Assembly (NCBI GenBank): GCA_025642065.1
Contig: JAODUP010000165.1
Span: 182,501 to 246,500, forward strand
Origin: Paralvinella palmiformis
Taxonomy: Eukaryota > Annelida > Polychaeta > Terebellida > Alvinellidae
Direction: 5' to 3'
DNA: 64,000 nt
In this document: positions 60,654 to 64,000 of the stretch, one piece after another
Layout: each line of letters opens with the position of its first letter
Position numbering within the stretch: the first letter of the stretch is position 1
Translations under genes and position numbers: made by a program
The notes under the pieces: generated by a model
Seen by the model: the letters and a program-made list of their open reading frames with translations, nothing else
Database searches by the model: none
What the model was told of the DNA's origin: nothing

Positions 60654-60841
60654 GATGATGATTGGTGTTTTACGGCCACTTTTGTGCACATGGTAGGCTA
60701 AATGGGCCGAGCGACCTCCAAAGGTAATGAAGCGAAGTCAAAGATGATACACCCTTCAGATATGCCCACGCCAAAATTCGAACACAGGTGGTAGTGATCT
60801 GTGATCCAAGGCGCTACCAGCTAGACGACGGAGGCAACCCC
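60654..60841 (-). mobile_element. SINE A1
   Basis: Minus strand: GTTGCCTCCGTCGTCTAGC, TGGTAGCGCCTTGGATC, TTACCTTTGGAGGTCGCTCG and GTGGCCGTAAAACACCAATC, then (ATC). The B box is mutated (TGTTCGAATTTTGGCG). An imperfect flank (TCAGAGATGGA, TCGGAGATGGA) may be the target-site duplication. Confidence 0.9.
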
Positions 60842-62179
60842 ATGATCGGAGATGGAAGGACCCAGGTACTTATAGTATAACTATTTATGCAATTAAACCG
60901 AAGTATACCACATTAACATAACTAAGCAGGTTGTTAATAAGAAAAATGACCGATTGTTCGAGAACAGTACGCATCATCCATGTTGCTATCTGTGTCTGCA
61001 GGGAACCGAATGAGCCATTAATTCTGATCAAAAGCCGTAAAGAATGAGGTGGGAAACGAACTCACAGAATTACGGGTCCAGTCTAAAGAATGGCATCACT
61101 TGGAAACCCAGAAGCCTTACGATAAAAAACGTAAATATTAAAAAATCCCCAGAGCATACTTTACGGCGTCATGTGCTGTAATTGTGTAACTGCGATCATA
61201 TAAAACAATAAATGAAAGACATTGAAAAGAGGATCCTTTATAGACTTCAGTCATGCTCAGAGAAGTCCCTACGCACCTAAACAAAATGGTCATACATTAT
61301 AACAGAGAAAAAGCTTAAAACAAGAGATTGCAAAGGGGTATCACTCGCATGGTTCTAAATTCACAGTCCTGCCTCAGCTAAAAGCATTCATCAGCATCGT
61401 TGATTTTTGCCCAAAAGCTTTATGCATATATCTACATTTTACTGAATAAAAAGGGCGCAATACTGACGGACATGATGAATTCAACCGATATTGGTCCGCA
61501 TAGTCTATGAAACCATTTAAGGAAAATAAACACACTGCCATTCTGACCTCCATACTTCTATCGACAGTCACAGATGTAGCACAGGAATTGTTCCCAGCTG
61601 TCATTGGGGAATGTAATTACTCCGCAGGACAGCTCTCCCACCCAGAGGGAGAATGTTTTCATAAAATGTTGAAAACGACATTGATATACTCGCGGAACTA
61701 AATTAAGTGTGGTCCGTGGAGATAACCGGTCTGAATACTTATTAATGTAATATGCACCAATGCTGCACAAAAGCTATCAATACATAAATGTTAAAACTCT
61801 CACTGGATGCTTGAGAACACACAAACACACTATACACCACATAAAGCATATTCTATACATGGATTATTCCACAGATAGTTCTCGTTGGGTAAACGTATAG
61901 TAATACACTATTCTCTTGCAAAGTAAAAAGACTGAAACAACTCGAGAGCCATAAAGAAGCATTGTAAAACTGAAAATGCAATATTTGCATCAATTCTTCT
62001 CAAGAGGAAATATCTTGTATGTGCTGTTTCTGCTTTTATGAACAAGCTTTTGGAATCCATTAAATCAAAGTCAATTAAATCTATATCAACACCAAAGAGA
62101 CCAATCAATATCAGATTCTACATAATATATGCAACAACTGTGTTGAAAATAACAAATGGACTACATGGCAATTATTTTA
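60842..62179. other. anonymous DNA
   Basis: Frames up to 76 codons overlap on both strands near 61370-61770 with no domain. No repeat recognised. Confidence 0.5.
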
Positions 62180-62400
62180 CGTGGTATGGCTACCTCAAAT
62201 TTACAGCTTCACCGTGAGAACTAATTCTAAAGAAATTTACAGTTGATGGCATATTCGGTGGAGAAAACCTTGCCAGTTGCCTGAAAAACTCCGACTGTAC
62301 TGCCATGGCTGGGATTCGAACCTCCACACTTCTGCACAGCATGATCGTGGGTAAGCAGTCCCACGCTCTACCCATGAGGCCACAGAAGCAATTCAAATGT
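62180..62400 (-). mobile_element. tRNA-derived SINE, family E
   Basis: Minus strand: TGGCCTCATGGGTAGAGCG (A box, about 62364-62382) and GGAGGTTCGAATCCCAGCC (B box, about 62309-62327), then a body of about 130 bases containing TGCCATCAACTGTAAATTTC. No second copy is in the window, so the family status rests on the pol III boxes. A true tRNA gene is unlikely because the head stems do not pair. Confidence 0.6.
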
Positions 62401-63068
62401 CTCCTGTCTCAAATGATATATCATAAGGGGATGGGCTGTAAAAACATGTTGTGTCAAAAACATTTCTCTTATAGAAAGAATTCTGTTCAGCTTTGCATCT
62501 ACCATTAAATATCTACATACAAGGCACAAACTAGCTCACTATTGCTTGCTTATTATGCAGTTTATGTTCCAATAACTGGCAGTAACCAGCCAAGGATGAT
62601 TATATAATGGACTTCAAAGGAAAAATTGGGCAAAACAGGCGAATGGCATGTACTCAACCAACTGCAGCCATAAAAGGATGCCAAACTTAATAAAGGTGAC
62701 ACCTGGTTCCTTCTGAGACTAAGAACATCCAGACAAAGTGTAAACAGGAAAGATTTGACCTCATAAATCTCTACATACTGCAGTAAGAGAATGGAATAAA
62801 ATGGCCAACAATTAAGCCTGATAAGCAATAAGCAATATACAGCTTGCAGTTAGTATTCACAATAGTACACCAATTAGACCTATAACTAAGGTACGGTAAG
62901 AAGATGACATTTAAACAAATCAACCAAAACAAACACTGGACCTATCTATCTACCCATCCTCTTACCATACAAGTATGTCAGAGAGGGTTATTCTGGAAAT
63001 GAAGACTTAGGCAATCTCAAATGTAGTATGCAAACTTCAATAAAAACAGTAGGTCCTTATAGTTAATG
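62401..63068. other. AT-rich anonymous DNA
   Basis: Nothing recognised. Confidence 0.55.
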
Positions 63069-63106
63069 GCTATCTATCTATCTATCTATCTATATATATA
63101 TATATC
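63069..63106. repeat. (TATC)n and (TA)n microsatellite
   Basis: About six TATC units followed by TA. Confidence 0.9.
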
Positions 63107-63830
63107 GGCCACGGTTTTAACAGGTCGTGCAAAACACGCGCTTGGTCCAAGTGGCTAGATAAGAGCATGATTATCATGATTATCATGATATGTGAATATA
63201 ATCAGTACTCGCCACCATCATGATCGAGATCATGCAATGACGTGGGCCGAACTTGATTTCATTGATTCGATCGATGAACAGTTGAACACGTCACAAACAA
63301 ACGTCAAGTCGTGAAATCGGCAGACAGTCCAGAACAAAAACACCGCGAACGATAGACATCAGGATCACGACCGATATATTGCTGTACGTGATACGTGTAC
63401 CACGTCTGCTCCTGATAGCGGCTCTAACGTGTTATCAACGCCAACAGGACAGGTACACCGAGTGACTGACTCATTGACTGAGCCTGAGCTGAGGTAGGTG
63501 ACAGCTGCCACAGTTCGCTCGTCAGTGACAGTTCTCGCCTACGTATCGGCGTACCAACACCACAACGGGATCACTCACCGTTTATCCAGTCTCCCGAAAC
63601 ATCGCTCGCAGCAATTTCCCATATTCACCAGATAGAGACATGTAATAAGTTAACGAAGCGCTAGAAAAGCCGCATCTCAGCTATCCAAACGACGGTCTCA
63701 CTGACCGGATATTGACATCATAGCGCCATCTGCTGGCGATGAGCTTTATGACCGCCGGCAGTCCGACGTTTGAAGAGTTCCATTCACGGCTCGATTGAGC
63801 CAGTATTACATCGGTACATGATGATAAGTC
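63107..63830. other. CpG-rich segment, possible regulatory region
   Basis: CpG-containing single-copy sequence. TGATTATCATGATTATCATG (63169-63188) is a GATA-containing near-palindrome. CACGTC, TGACGTGG and a CTCF-like motif (63722-63737) also occur. No supported frame. Confidence 0.35.
63722..63737 (-). promoter_or_regulatory. CTCF-like motif
   Basis: AGCGCCATCTGCTGGC is, on the minus strand, GCCAGCAGATGGCGCT, close to the animal CTCF core. Binding is not shown. Confidence 0.3.
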
Positions 63831-64000
63831 CGAATGAAATTCGAAGCGAATGCCTGGTTTAGCCTCTCGGTACTGTTTATACTTGGTACATACACCGGAA
63901 AGTTGAGATGATCAGATGAAACATCTCACAAACATCCTGACCCTTCAACAAATGTTGTTTACCTTTTTACCAATGTGTGATATGCTTATTGCAGTTACGT
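63831..64000. other. window end
   Basis: A GATCAGATGAAACATCTCAC scrap near 63910 resembles SINE C-type bodies; its head, if any, would lie outside the window. Confidence 0.5.

Overview
The window looks like nuclear DNA from an animal, most likely a marine invertebrate and perhaps a mollusc. The evidence is a very high microsatellite load (TA, CA, CT/GA, TG, AAT, GAGT, and long G or C runs), several tRNA-derived SINE families with RNA polymerase III A and B boxes, and decayed CR1/L2-type LINE pieces. No bacterial gene organisation is present. The phylum is an inference; nothing in the sequence proves it.

I find no convincing intact protein-coding gene, no rRNA and no functional tRNA gene. Nearly all open frames lie in simple repeats, in SINEs, or in short chance openings. 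The window is best read as intergenic or intronic DNA made of decayed transposons, tandem arrays and scattered G+C-rich, CpG-containing segments that may be regulatory.

Layout. 0-5 kb: a SINE of family B, a 1.8-kb satellite array (1590-3385) and a compound microsatellite block. 5.4-6.1 kb: the 3' end of a LINE on the minus strand, with RT C-terminal remnant, 3' UTR and (ATT)n tail. 9-17 kb: SINEs of families A, C and F and a 34-bp tandem array (14150-14790). 19.9-23 kb: two CpG-rich segments and a weak exon candidate. 25.4-27.0 kb: a near-identical 0.8-kb tandem duplication. 27.6 kb: SINE D, whose 3' tail resembles the LINE tail at 5.4 kb. 28-31 kb: CpG-rich sequence and a compact branched foldback element (30753-30848). 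31-36 kb: three SINE-A copies with target-site duplications and a second LINE fragment (34321-34530). 38-47.7 kb: three CpG-rich segments, one holding a plausible TATA-type core promoter (47332-47480). 49.0-50.7 kb: a dense SINE cluster. 50.8, 57.2 and 60.1 kb: three minisatellites, the second with a 75-bp (25-codon) period. 63.1-63.8 kb: a CpG-rich segment with a CTCF-like motif.

SINE letters are local names. A has two head types (A1, A2) on one shared body; B has a tail hairpin; C has a (CACT)n tail; D has a Met-tRNA-like head and a LINE-like tail; E and F are minor tRNA-derived elements. SINEs are not autonomous. In established models they move by using the reverse transcriptase of a LINE with a similar 3' end. 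The D/LINE tail match shows one such pair in this window; the partner of family A is not seen here.
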